A stretch of DNA of 22,534 nt from contig NZ_LWHB01000004.1 in NCBI RefSeq assembly GCF_001889065.1, forward strand, positions 1 through 22,534, given 5' to 3'. The notes under the pieces were generated by a model, which was not told the origin of the DNA, made no database searches, and was given only the letters and a program-made list of their open reading frames with translations. This stretch comes from Suttonella ornithocola. Its GTDB lineage: Bacteria > Pseudomonadota > Gammaproteobacteria > Cardiobacteriales > Cardiobacteriaceae. The position numbers and the translations under genes are program-made. Shown piece by piece: positions 1 to 9,022 of this stretch; positions within the stretch are counted from its first letter, which is position 1; each line of letters opens with the position of its first letter.

Positions 1-3000
1 TGTTGGTATTGCTTTGGCAAAGAAGCTTGCACTGAAGATGAAGGTAAGTGCCTTACTACCCTATCTAGTAAAGTCTTATACGCCTCACTATTATTCTGTT
101 GCGCAATCCAATGACCTAAATGCTGCGATAATGCATTCGAAATATTTTCTTGCTCAATATCTAGCGCAGCTAATTCTTGTTTAAATGCTGTTGCTAATGC
201 TTTTTCATCATCTTCATCAATAGGCTGCATTTGTAAACTTCTCGTCAATATAGCAGCAATATTTTGATAAGGAAGTGCTATAGACGATTCATTTTTCTGA
301 TAAGACTCTTTAGCAGACTGAACGGAAAAATCGCTAGGTAAAGTATCAGCTGAATTACCTGTTAATAGTTCGCTAACGGTAGATTCTGATATTTTTCCTG
401 TTAATTGAGCAGCGACTTCTTTAGAAAATATAGATAATTGTTCATCAGAAAAATCAAAATCCGCCTGTTTTAGTTTACTCTGCAAAACAGTCGATAATAA
501 ATTTGCTTCTTCTGCATCTAAAACGTCATCTGATAAACTTTTTTCTAAAAACTGAGCTAGCTCTTTTATCAAATCCGAGCGCTCTTTTGTTTGATAATGA
601 GTGCCACTCAAAGAATGGGAAGTTACATTATTAGAAGCACTAACATTATCAAAACCTTCTTCCAAACGAGAAGAAAAGTTTATCTGCTTGCCTTTAGCGG
701 ATATATCAGAAACATCACTAGCAGTATTAGACGCTTCTATTTCAGTAGAATTTATTGAAGCATTAAGATATTTATCATCTTCCAAATCAACTTTTGATTC
801 CGCTAATGTTGCATTTTCAGAAAAATTAACAAATGAATCTACAGGCGTTATTGATATATCTTGAGAAAAAGCAGCAGAATCTTCTGCAAAAAGCTTTGCA
901 GAGAGTGCTTGTAGATCACTATTTGGATTTTGCTGTAACTCATGACTAATTGCTTCAGCTACTAATGCTTGAGTTAATAGTGCAGAAGGATGTTCAATAA
1001 AACCAGTATCTGTGCGAAGTGTTTTTAATAGCTCTACACCGTCATCTATTGTTTCTTGAATAAGGCTATTAGCTGCATAACGATGCTCACTGATATCATT
1101 AAGTAAACGCTCATATTGAGCACCAAACTCTCCTAATGCTTGATAGCCAACAGTTCTACCTGACCCTTTTATGGTATGAAAGGCCCGACGAAGCGTCTCA
1201 ACACTTTCTGTATCATTTATATTTTGTTTCCAGCTTTCTATATTGGTTTCTATTTCTGCAATCTTTTCATCAAGTTCTTCTAAAAAGAACAAAACTATTT
1301 CTTCATCTATTTCTGCAGCAGAATTTGCGAGTGATGCCTTACTTTCAGGCACTGTAAGCGTATCTAAATCAGCTAAACCTTGTCCTGCAATACGTCCAGC
1401 AAGTGGAAAAACATTATCGTTTATGATTGAAGCATCAGTAGAAGTAATCTGATTTTTACTGCCAAACTCTTCTATTTCGCTATTTAAAGCTATATTTTCA
1501 GAGAAAGCTTGAACCTCAGATGACATGATGTATTCATCTTTCGTTTCTATCTTACTTTTTACTTCTAAAGAACCACTCGCAACTTCAGACAAATTTTCTG
1601 ATACAAATGCATTTTTATCGGAAGACAAATCTGTTGAATGATTTTCTACTGTCAAAAACTCCGAGAAATCTACCGAAGGAATATCTATCTCTGAAACCTG
1701 CTCTTCTTTATCAACAGCGTCATTATCTTTAGTGTCAATTTCCTCAAAATCAAAATCAAAATCAATAATGTTATCACCTGATAAATGATGTTCTACTGTC
1801 GTTGACTGTTCTGCTTCATTTGTTTGCAAAGCCGAAGCTTCATTGTCAAGCGCAAAGTCTACCAGATTATCTTGGTGATAAGTTGATTCCGATTCTATTT
1901 CGGCAGTTTGGGATAAAGATTCTGCTAATTGATTTTTATCCTTATTAAGAGAGCTATTATTCTCAACTTCTTCGAAGTCAATAACATTATCTTCTGATAA
2001 AGACTGTTCTACTACTGTGGTTGGCTCTTGTTCACTAATTTTTAAAGATGAATCAAGCTCAAACGCTATCAAATTATCTTGATGATGAGTTGATTCTGAT
2101 TCTATTTCGGTAGTTTGGGATAAAGATTCTGTTAATTGATTTTTATCCTCATTAACTGAAACGTTAATCACATCATCTTGACTATGACTATTTTCTTTCA
2201 AAGAAACTTCTTGATCTATAAAAACCGCTTTTGCTTCTAAAGATGAATGATTTCGTGTTTTTTCTGCCTTAACCAACTCAGTATTATCTAAGGACGCTTT
2301 ATCTATAAAAGTATTTTCTGTTTGTATAGCAGCATTATCTATAGCGTCAATAGACTTATCATTTTTAAATTCCGATTCTTGATGATTTGTTAAACTAGAA
2401 TCTAAGTCTACTTTTAAATGACTATTGTCTACGAAAGTTTGCTTTTCGGAACCAGATTCAGAAACTTTATCTTTTTTATCATCTAATGAGATTAAATTCT
2501 CTACTACTGTAGCCTCTGATGAAGAAAAATCTGAAGTCTCAGTTTTATTTTCTTGAGCGCTAACATTTTGAATAGAATTATCAGAAAACCCTTTTTCTCC
2601 TAAATTTTCATGATTGCTACCAATAGCACTTTTTTCAACCTCTAAATTAGATTGACGATTTTGACCTTCTTCGAGACTAATAGATTTATCCGAAAGTGTA
2701 GGAAGTTCTAAAGACTCTAAATCCTCTCTCGATACCCTATCAGCACCTGATAATTCAGAAGAAGTAGAAGTTGTAATACCTAAATCACTCAATATACTAC
2801 GGCGAATACTTTCAAGCTGAGCTATAGCAACATCATCATTAACCTGAGGATTTTCCAATAAAAACTCTGTTAAGCTTTCAGCAATATAAGCTTGGGTTAA
2901 TAATGCTCCATCATTGGGAACGAAACCACTTTCTTTTCTCTGACGCTGAATTAGGCGTGTAGTATCTTTGATGACATTTTGGATCGCACTATTAACATGG

Positions 3001-4055
3001 AGCGTTTTATCAATAATTCTATTAAGCATTTGCTCATGTTGCCAAGCACACTCTCCTAAAGATTCATACCCAACCGTACGCCCTGAACCTTTTAACGTAT
3101 GAAATGCTCTGCGAATATCCCCAATCAGCTGTTCATCTTGAGGTACATTTTCCCATACTGGTAAAGCTTCTGTGATCGCATTTAATACTTCATCTAATTC
3201 TTCAGTAAAGAACTCTCGTATTTCCTCATCCATAACAGCACCAGCACGACTCTGAACAAAATTCATTTTTTGTTCAGGCACACGAACACTTTCTAGAGAG
3301 GTATCACTTTGCTCAGATAACGGTCTAAAATCGCTATTTACAGTATTTCCAACCACTTGGCTAGAAATGATATTATTTGAAGCATTACTTTTTGAGTCCT
3401 CAATGATTGATATAGAAGAAATTTCTAATAAATCGGTACTACTACTGATTGAACTATCATTATTTACTGTTCTCTCATTGGAAGATTGCTCTAAACCTTC
3501 ATCAGCAGCATTTTCTATCACTTGTTCTTCAATAACACCATCAAAATTTTCATCTAAAGCTTCCAAACCACCCAAAAGTTCATCAAAATCTGTCTCTTCT
3601 ATTACTTCATTTGACTCTTCATGCAATTGAGAAGACTGGTGTAATAATTCATTAAGCTTTGTATCTGCTTGTACACTAATAGGATAAATTTTTATTAAAT
3701 TAACAATAGCTGAACGCAAGAAATTTATATCATTATCACTTGTTTTTGCAGTATCTGCCAAATCACTAAATATATACTCCGCCCCAACTAATGCATCTAT
3801 CAATAATGAATAAGCTTCTGGTACATAACGGGTTTGCAAAGACAATTCAGAAAATACTCGACCTAATTGCTGTAAAGTTTTCCCTAAAGCAATTTCGTTT
3901 GCGACTCTAACAATCGCACTATAATGCATTATTTTTAAAGCTATTTCAGACCAATAATAATCCGAACTTAATTTTTCTTCTTTTGTTAATAATTTTCTAA
4001 ATCCCTCTATAAATTGACATGCTGTCTCGCCCGTGTTTTTTAATATATTTGGACT
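1..4055 (-). CDS. chpA: ChpA/PilL-type hybrid histidine kinase, main part (partial, runs off left edge)
   Basis: I read this frame codon by codon and found it open from 4055 to the window edge, over 1,350 codons with no stop. It encodes the Hpt-rich front half of the CheA-like kinase of the Pil-Chp twitching system. There are two clear phosphotransfer domains, each with the AFHT(L/I)KGSGRTVGY signature. The phospho-accepting His codons lie at 3099-3101 (Hpt about 2945-3235) and 1176-1178 (Hpt about 1005-1315). A linker of more than 550 residues, very rich in Ser, Glu, Asp and Asn, separates them and contains internal repeats. A second acidic linker follows, and the sequence is becoming helical again at the edge. 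The kinase core, CheW-like and receiver domains would lie outside the window. The frame has no good start: its first ATG is at 3929 with no ribosome site. The N-terminal part lies in another frame (4040-4858), so the gene is either frameshifted or split. Confidence 0.88.
1740..2160 (-). repeat. Two degenerate ~70-residue repeats in the acidic ChpA linker
   Basis: Two copies of a unit of roughly 207-216 bp lie in tandem. At protein level each reads N-x-DKNQLxESLSQTxEIESEST, then (H/Y)HQDNL, later TTVE and LSxDN(V/I)IDF. The best-matching DNA blocks start at 1881 and 2088. The copies differ by small indels and mainly silent or conservative changes. This points to an old intragenic duplication in a disordered linker rather than assembly error. 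Confidence 0.75.
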
Positions 4056-4858
4056 TCAATGGCTCTAGAATGATGAATTTGAGCATCTATTGCTTCTTGA
4101 TAATTTTCAACACGCTCTTGTGATAGTCCATCCGTATATTGCAAAGCATCTTCTACCAAGATCATAGCTTCAGCAATATCAATCCATTGAGATTCTGAAA
4201 GCTGCTCTTTTAACATTTGGTTAATTTGATTGAGCAAAAGCTGTGGTGCTTTTAAATTTAATACTTCAAAAAGACTAATTAAATTTTTATTATGTCCTAT
4301 TAAAGTCTCTAAATTAAATTGTTTGTCTGGATTTAACCGATATTGCTCAATTTGGTTACGGCTTGTTTCAATAACCTCTGTGACTTTTGCAGCTAATGCT
4401 TGATAGGTTTCTCTATCAATGTTTGGTTGTGCTTGAATGTGTACTAAACCATTACCAGAAATGATAGAATCAATCGCTACAACCGCTTCAGAAATATTGC
4501 GTTCATCACTAGGCTGCTCATTTCCTAGCTTTTCAATATAACTATTTAATAATAATAGACCAGAGGCAATCTCAGCACCAATTTCACTGAATTGTGCACC
4601 TGTTATTTTTTTCTGGTGAAATTTATCGTTTAGAACCTTAACGCTTTTCTGAATAACATTGCTAAGTTCTGTGGCATTATTCTTTTCAAGTAATGCTAAC
4701 CCACCGCTAACTTCTGCTAATAGTTCACAAAAACTGTTTATCCCACCTGACTCAGGACGTTCTAGCCATTCTGTCAGTTGCTTCTTAACCATGGTGATGT
4801 TTCGCACCATTTCACTTCGAACGCGCGCTAAAAGTTGGTTAGCAATCTCGTTACTCAT
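4040..4858 (-). CDS. chpA: ChpA N-terminal fragment (Hpt-like repeat region), separated from the rest by a frameshift
   Basis: This 272-residue all-helical protein begins 35 nt after pilJ with a good ribosome site (AAGGGG) before ATG. It contains at least two degenerate Hpt-like repeats, about residues 5-110 and 150-250, as found at the front of ChpA in Pseudomonas and relatives. These lack the phosphorylatable His. It stops at TAA (4040-4042) inside the sequence CAAATATATTAAAAAAC. The next helical module continues at once in the -1 frame, from 4055 down. The two frames overlap by only about 12 nt, and no start codon or ribosome site serves the second frame. Removing one TA unit, or adding one base, gives a seamless join (…VQILKNTGE…). 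I therefore read this as the N-terminus of one chpA gene carrying a frameshift. A genuine split protein is the alternative. Confidence 0.8.
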   Translation of the reverse strand: MSNEIANQLLARVRSEMVRNITMVKKQLTEWLERPESGGINSFCELLAEVSGGLALLEKNNATELSNVIQKSVKVLNDKFHQKKITGAQFSEIGAEIASGLLLLNSYIEKLGNEQPSDERNISEAVVAIDSIISGNGLVHIQAQPNIDRETYQALAAKVTEVIETSRNQIEQYRLNPDKQFNLETLIGHNKNLISLFEVLNLKAPQLLLNQINQMLKEQLSESQWIDIAEAMILVEDALQYTDGLSQERVENYQEAIDAQIHHSRAIEVQIY

Positions 4859-4893
4859 GTATTCCCCTTACAAGCCTTCCCAATGGCAAATAA

Positions 4894-6207
4894 TTAATAT
4901 CCTTGAGGCAATTTAAACCCTGAAACTGATTCTTCTAATTCTGCCGATAAGCGACTCAAATTTGCAATAGAATCAGAAGTTTTAATAACGTTCTCAGAAG
5001 TTTTTGTTGCCATATGGTTAATTTGCATCATATCTGTTGAAATTCCTTCGGCCATTGAAGAAACTTTTCGTGTTGAATCAGACACTCTTTCAATCATTGC
5101 TGCTAATGAAGTAGAAACTTCTTGAATACGATTTAGTGAAGTACCTGCTTCTTCAGCAAGATTCGCTCCTAAAACTACTTCACGAGTGGATCTTTCCATG
5201 GAGGCAACAGCTTCATTTGTATCTGTTTGAATCGTTTTAACAAGTGATTCTATTCGTTTGGTAGCGTTAGATGAGCGTTCTGCTAAGCGCTGAACTTCAT
5301 CAGCAACTACCGCAAACCCTCTTCCTGCTTCTCCCGCTGAAGTTGCCTGAATCGCAGCATTTAAAGCCAAAATATTTGTTTGATCAGCAATACCTTTAAT
5401 AATTTCAACAATATTACCAATTTCTTGAGAACTTTCGCCAAGACGCTTAATCCGCTTTGATGTTTCTTGAATATTTTCTCGAATAACATTCATACCTCCG
5501 ATAGTATCATTTACTCGTTTAGCGCCATCTTGAGCAATATTAACTGAGTTATGAGCGATTTCAGCTGAATCAGTTGAACTTGATGCCACATGGTCAAGTG
5601 ATTTCACCATATTGGCAACAATTTGAGTAATTGAGTGAATTTTTTCAGCTTCTTCAATAGAAGCTTGTTGCATTTGCTCTGCAATTTCTCTTGTACTAGC
5701 AGAAGCATCTGAAACACGAGCAGAAGTTCTGTTAATTGTACCTACTAATTCACGCATAGACTCAATCGCATAGTTTACAGAATCTGCGATTGCGCCTGTA
5801 AATTCCTCTGTTACTTGCGCTTCTACCGTAAGATCACCATTAGAAAATTCCGTTAATTCATCCATTAACCGCAAGATAGCATCTTGATTTTGTCGTTCGC
5901 GCATTTCTTGACGAACCATAATATCTCTAACTTTAGAAGATTGAATTTGAAAATGACTAAACCATAAAACGGCTGAGATAAAAGCTAATAATACTGAAAA
6001 GACAAAAATCCATCTAATATTTGCATATGTGAGTACAAAACCTGCAATACTTAAAGGCTCCTCTGGAGAACCCACAAATAATCCTGCAAGCAATGCAATA
6101 ATAACGATTGCTGTTAATACACTAATGATAACAGCAGGTAATTTAAACTTTTGATTTTCATCCTTGACTGATTTATCAACATTCGATTTCTTTCCGAATT
6201 TCATCAT
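4894..6207 (-). CDS. pilJ: PilJ-like methyl-accepting chemotaxis protein without a periplasmic sensor domain
   Basis: This is the chemoreceptor of the Pil-Chp twitching-motility system, 437 residues in the inner membrane. Two transmembrane segments (about residues 24-46 and 66-87) are joined by a short loop of about 20 residues. A HAMP-like segment follows (about 105-150, with NGDLTVEAQVTEEFT), then a long methyl-accepting coiled coil. Its hairpin tip carries the conserved IADQTNILALNAAIQ, GEAGRGFAVVADEVQ and LAERS. The C-terminus SGFKLPQGY resembles that of PilJ. Pseudomonas PilJ is about 680 residues and has a large periplasmic region with two PilJ modules; here that region is missing. The gene starts with two ATGs behind AAGGCGG, 11 nt after pilI. 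No pilK methyltransferase gene lies between pilJ and chpA, although one does in Pseudomonas. The identity rests on context plus the signalling domain. Confidence 0.9.
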   Translation of the reverse strand: MMKFGKKSNVDKSVKDENQKFKLPAVIISVLTAIVIIALLAGLFVGSPEEPLSIAGFVLTYANIRWIFVFSVLLAFISAVLWFSHFQIQSSKVRDIMVRQEMRERQNQDAILRLMDELTEFSNGDLTVEAQVTEEFTGAIADSVNYAIESMRELVGTINRTSARVSDASASTREIAEQMQQASIEEAEKIHSITQIVANMVKSLDHVASSSTDSAEIAHNSVNIAQDGAKRVNDTIGGMNVIRENIQETSKRIKRLGESSQEIGNIVEIIKGIADQTNILALNAAIQATSAGEAGRGFAVVADEVQRLAERSSNATKRIESLVKTIQTDTNEAVASMERSTREVVLGANLAEEAGTSLNRIQEVSTSLAAMIERVSDSTRKVSSMAEGISTDMMQINHMATKTSENVIKTSDSIANLSRLSAELEESVSGFKLPQGY

Positions 6208-6218
6208 CTTATCCGCCT

Positions 6219-6740
6219 TTAAAATTGAATAAATGAGTTATCTGTCACTAGATTACCCAAGTTAATCCTTAACCAATTCTTATCTTCTAAATGTATATGA
6301 CCATCTATCCAGCTTTGCTGAGTTTGCAAAGACGTAACTGAATATTCACGAATGCCAAATACAATATCCACTTTTAAAATATATCCTTGCCCTGCTTCCC
6401 TCAAAATAATATAACTGCCAATATTTTTTGGACTTGGACGTACTGCTTTGTCAATAAAACTTTTTAATTCAACTACTGAATAAATATCTGTCCGTCGGCT
6501 AGTTAAACCTAGCAACCATACTGGTGTAAAAGGTAAAGGAGTAATGGTATTGATATCTGTTGCAACTTCAAATACATTTGTCATACTCAGTAAATAATAT
6601 TCATTACCTGCTTTAAATGCTAAATAGCTATCATTAGAGGTTTGCGTTTGTGTCTGCGTTTCTTTACGTGACAAATATTGCTGCTGATATCCCAAAAGAA
6701 TTTCAAAAGGCATTTTTAGCGCCTGTACTTCGGCATTCAT
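6219..6740 (-). CDS. pilI: PilI, CheW-like adaptor
   Basis: This 173-residue CheW-domain protein is expected to couple the PilJ receptor to the ChpA kinase. The CheW fold spans about residues 40-170: AFKAGNEYYLLSMTNVFEV is the first strand and contact region, TPLPFTPVWLLGLTSRRTD is the conserved loop, then YSVVELKSFI. Its start codon overlaps the pilH stop in an ATGA arrangement, which indicates translational coupling. The first ~40 residues (AEVQALKMPFEILLGYQQQYL) form the helical extension typical of PilI, compared with plain CheW. Confidence 0.92.
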   Translation of the reverse strand: MNAEVQALKMPFEILLGYQQQYLSRKETQTQTQTSNDSYLAFKAGNEYYLLSMTNVFEVATDINTITPLPFTPVWLLGLTSRRTDIYSVVELKSFIDKAVRPSPKNIGSYIILREAGQGYILKVDIVFGIREYSVTSLQTQQSWIDGHIHLEDKNWLRINLGNLVTDNSFIQF

Positions 6741-7099
6741 CCCAACAACTCTTTAATTTCTTGCAATAGCTTTTCTTTTTCAGGGGGCTTAACCATATAT
6801 TTTTTTGCGCCATTACGAATTCCCCAAATCTCGTCTGTTTTTTGGTCTTTAGTTGTGAGCATTAAAATAGGAATATTTTGTGTTTGAGGATTACGCGTTA
6901 ATTTTCGCGTTGCCTGAAAACCACTCATTCCTGGCATAACCACATCCATTAAAATAACATTCGGTTGCTGCTCGGTAGCCATTTGTATACCTTTATCGGC
7001 ATTATCAGCCCATAAAACTTCATAGCCCACTTCTTCTAACAAACTACGAACAATATTAGCTTCCGTTGGAGAATCGTCTACTATTAGTATTTTTGTCAT
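6737..7099 (-). CDS. pilH: PilH, single-domain CheY-like response regulator
   Basis: This 120-residue receiver domain has all phosphorylation residues: D8 and D9 (IVDDS), the acceptor D52 (ILMDVVMPGMSGF), T82/T83 (MLTTKD) and K104 (VKPP). The GFQATRKLT and TTKDQKTDEIWG segments match PilH better than PilG. In the Pil-Chp system PilH and PilG receive phosphate from ChpA and set the balance of pilus retraction and extension. The ribosome site AAAGGA lies 7 nt before the ATG. The gene sits 14 nt after pilG and overlaps pilI by 4 nt. Confidence 0.95.
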   Translation of the reverse strand: MTKILIVDDSPTEANIVRSLLEEVGYEVLWADNADKGIQMATEQQPNVILMDVVMPGMSGFQATRKLTRNPQTQNIPILMLTTKDQKTDEIWGIRNGAKKYMVKPPEKEKLLQEIKELLG

Positions 7100-7113
7100 T
7101 ATTTTTCCTTTCG

Positions 7114-7497
7114 TTAAGCTGCTACGTATTTACGAATAGCTTCAAGCAACTCGTCTCTTGAAAATGGTTTGGTCATAAAACACTCAGAACCTGCAATTTT
7201 TCCACGCGCTTTATCAAAAACACTATCTTTACTAGAAAGCATAATGACTGGCGTATCTTTAAATTCCGCATTACTTTTAATTACCGAACAGACTTGGTAA
7301 CCGTCTAATCGAGGCATCATGATGTCAAGAAAAATAACTGTTGGTTTAAAAGAAATAATTTTAGAGAAAGCAGCAAAACCGTCTTCTGCTGTCGCTACTG
7401 TATAGCCTTCTTTCCCTAAAATTGCTTCAGCTGTTTTACGGATAGTGCCACTATCGTCAACAATCAGCACTTTTACTGCACTATTATCTTGAGCCAC
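7114..7497 (-). CDS. pilG: PilG, single-domain CheY-like response regulator
   Basis: This 127-residue receiver is the first gene of the Pil-Chp operon. It has D14/D15 (LIVDDS), acceptor D58 (FLDIMMPRLDGYQ), S88/S89 (MLSSKD) and K110 (MTKPFS). The sequence PVIMLSSKD-x-x-FDKA is characteristic of PilG. The start codon is GTG, supported by a strong AAGGAG five nucleotides upstream. No other start would keep the MAQDNSAVKVLIVDDS leader. It lies 64 nt after ruvX on the same strand, so it may be read from the ruvX promoter, from one in the gap, or from both. Confidence 0.95.
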   Translation of the reverse strand: MAQDNSAVKVLIVDDSGTIRKTAEAILGKEGYTVATAEDGFAAFSKIISFKPTVIFLDIMMPRLDGYQVCSVIKSNAEFKDTPVIMLSSKDSVFDKARGKIAGSECFMTKPFSRDELLEAIRKYVAA

Positions 7498-7561
7498 TTT
7501 TTCTCCTTAAAAAATCACTAGCAAACCTTGCTATCATTAACTATAGGATAACTTAAATACA

Positions 7562-7966
7562 CTAAATGCGATAGCCATTACTGGCAATAAAATCTTCAAT
7601 CATTACTGCTGCTGCTGCACTATCATACTCTTTTCGAGAGCCAAAACGCTGTTTTGCTTCATGACTACTTAAGGTTTCATCAGCAAAATAAACAGGAAGA
7701 GAAAAGGTTTTCTCTAATGCATTTGCTAACGCTCGAATAGATTTTTCAAGTGGATGAAGTTTTTTATCCGCCAATTGTGGTAACCCTAGAACAATGCAAC
7801 TAACAGACCATTCTTTGATAAATAATGAAAAATTATTTGCTTGTAATTGAGAAATGGGTTTGCAAATTAGGGCTAATGGGCGAGCTTGTCCAGTTACAGT
7901 TTGCCCCACCGCGACACCTGTTTTTTTACTACCAACATCAATTCCTAAAATCCATTTCACAGACAT
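7562..7966 (-). CDS. ruvX: RuvX/YqgF, putative pre-16S rRNA nuclease of the Holliday-junction resolvase fold
   Basis: This RNase H-fold protein of the YqgF family is implicated in maturing the 5' end of 16S rRNA. Visible motifs are WILGIDVGSKKTGVAV near the N-terminus (catalytic Asp10), the ADETLSSHEA block in the C-terminal half and YDSAAAAVMIEDFI with the last acidic residues. I chose the ATG at 7966 (MSVKWILG, about 134 residues) because GGGGAT lies 5-8 nt before it. An in-frame ATG at 7978 would add MGIV but has no ribosome site. The gene is divergent from trxB and upstream of pilG. The yqgE gene that often accompanies it is not seen here. Confidence 0.9.
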   Translation of the reverse strand: MSVKWILGIDVGSKKTGVAVGQTVTGQARPLALICKPISQLQANNFSLFIKEWSVSCIVLGLPQLADKKLHPLEKSIRALANALEKTFSLPVYFADETLSSHEAKQRFGSRKEYDSAAAAVMIEDFIASNGYRI

Positions 7967-7970
7967 CACT

Positions 7971-8054
7971 ATCCCCATTTATCAATGAACCGTTATAATG
8001 CCTTGATGATTTATTATGAGCAAGTCTCTCTTGCTCTAAATTTAGGAAACCATT
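7971..8054 (+). promoter_or_regulatory. trxB promoter and leader with an inverted repeat
   Basis: A perfect -10 box TATAAT lies at 7994-7999, with no convincing -35 box at the usual distance. Downstream, in the predicted leader, GAGCAAG (8018-8024) and CTTGCTC (8030-8036) form a perfect 7-bp inverted repeat with a 5-nt gap, placed just before the AGGAAA ribosome site. It could be a protein-binding site or a small hairpin affecting initiation. This is an inference. Confidence 0.5.
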
Positions 8055-9002
8055 ATGACTCATCACAAACTAATAATTATTGGTGCAGGTCCAGCTGGCT
8101 ATACAGCTGCTATTTATGCAGCGCGTGCAGGACTATCTCCCGTTATGATTACAGGATTAGAACAAGGTGGCCAGTTAATGACAACCACCGAAGTAGATAA
8201 CTGGCCGGGCGCCTTCAATGGTATCGAAGGTCCAGAACTCATGCAAAACATGCTCAAACACGCAGAGCGTTTTGAAACAACCATTATCAATGACTATATT
8301 TTTTCCGTTGATTTTCAAAATCGCCCCTTTATCCTTAAAGGCGAAAAAGAAACTTATACTGCTGATAGTGTCATCATTGCCACAGGCGCAAGTGCTAAAT
8401 ATCTGGGACTAGATTCAGAAACGAAATTTAAAGGCAGAGGCGTTTCTGCCTGTGCGACTTGTGATGGCTTTTTCTATCGCAACAAACCTGTCATGGTTGT
8501 TGGTGGTGGGAATACAGCCGTAGAGGAAGCCCTTTATCTTGCAAAACTTGCTAGCCAAGTCATCTTAGTCCATCGTCGAGACAGCTTTCGAGCAGAAAAA
8601 ATTATGATTGATCAACTGATGGAAAAAGTGAAAGAAGGAAAAATCATTCTTAAACTTAATGCACAATTACAAGAAGTTATTGGGGATAATAGTGGTGTCA
8701 CCGGTGCCAATATCCAATTTAATGATGGTCAACAAGAGCAAATTAAAGTAGATGGTATTTTTATTGCCATTGGACATCACCCCAATACTGATATCTTTAC
8801 TGGGCAATTAGAAATGCACAATGGCTATCTTAAAGTACAAAGTGGCTTAGATGGCAACGCAACTCAAACCAGTATTGCTGGCATCTTTGCCGCAGGTGAT
8901 GTGATGGACCATGTTTATCGTCAAGCCATTACTTCTGCCGGAACCGGTTGTATGGCAGCTTTAGATGCCGAACGCTACCTCAGCACAGAACAGAAAGTCT
9001 AA
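8055..9002 (+). CDS. trxB: Thioredoxin reductase (NADPH)
   Basis: This 315-residue cytoplasmic flavoenzyme passes electrons from NADPH to thioredoxin. It has the FAD-binding GAGPAG (residues 10-15), the redox-active CATC (C133 and C136, in SACATCDGFF), the NADPH-binding GGGNTA (150-155) with HRRDSFR (173-179), and the second FAD motif AAGDVMD near the end. Length and motif order are those of low-molecular-weight bacterial TrxB. The ribosome site AGGAAA stands before ATG at 8055. lpd follows after 20 nt with its own strong ribosome site, so the two are probably co-transcribed. Confidence 0.97.
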   Translation: MTHHKLIIIGAGPAGYTAAIYAARAGLSPVMITGLEQGGQLMTTTEVDNWPGAFNGIEGPELMQNMLKHAERFETTIINDYIFSVDFQNRPFILKGEKETYTADSVIIATGASAKYLGLDSETKFKGRGVSACATCDGFFYRNKPVMVVGGGNTAVEEALYLAKLASQVILVHRRDSFRAEKIMIDQLMEKVKEGKIILKLNAQLQEVIGDNSGVTGANIQFNDGQQEQIKVDGIFIAIGHHPNTDIFTGQLEMHNGYLKVQSGLDGNATQTSIAGIFAAGDVMDHVYRQAITSAGTGCMAALDAERYLSTEQKV

Positions 9003-9022
9003 TTATCTTTTAGGAGAAAAAT

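Noticed and set aside
601..1452. Plus-strand frames opposite chpA (also 3367-3630)
   Set aside because: They are antisense shadows of the Ser/Glu-rich chpA linker, with Ser-rich composition and no ribosome sites.
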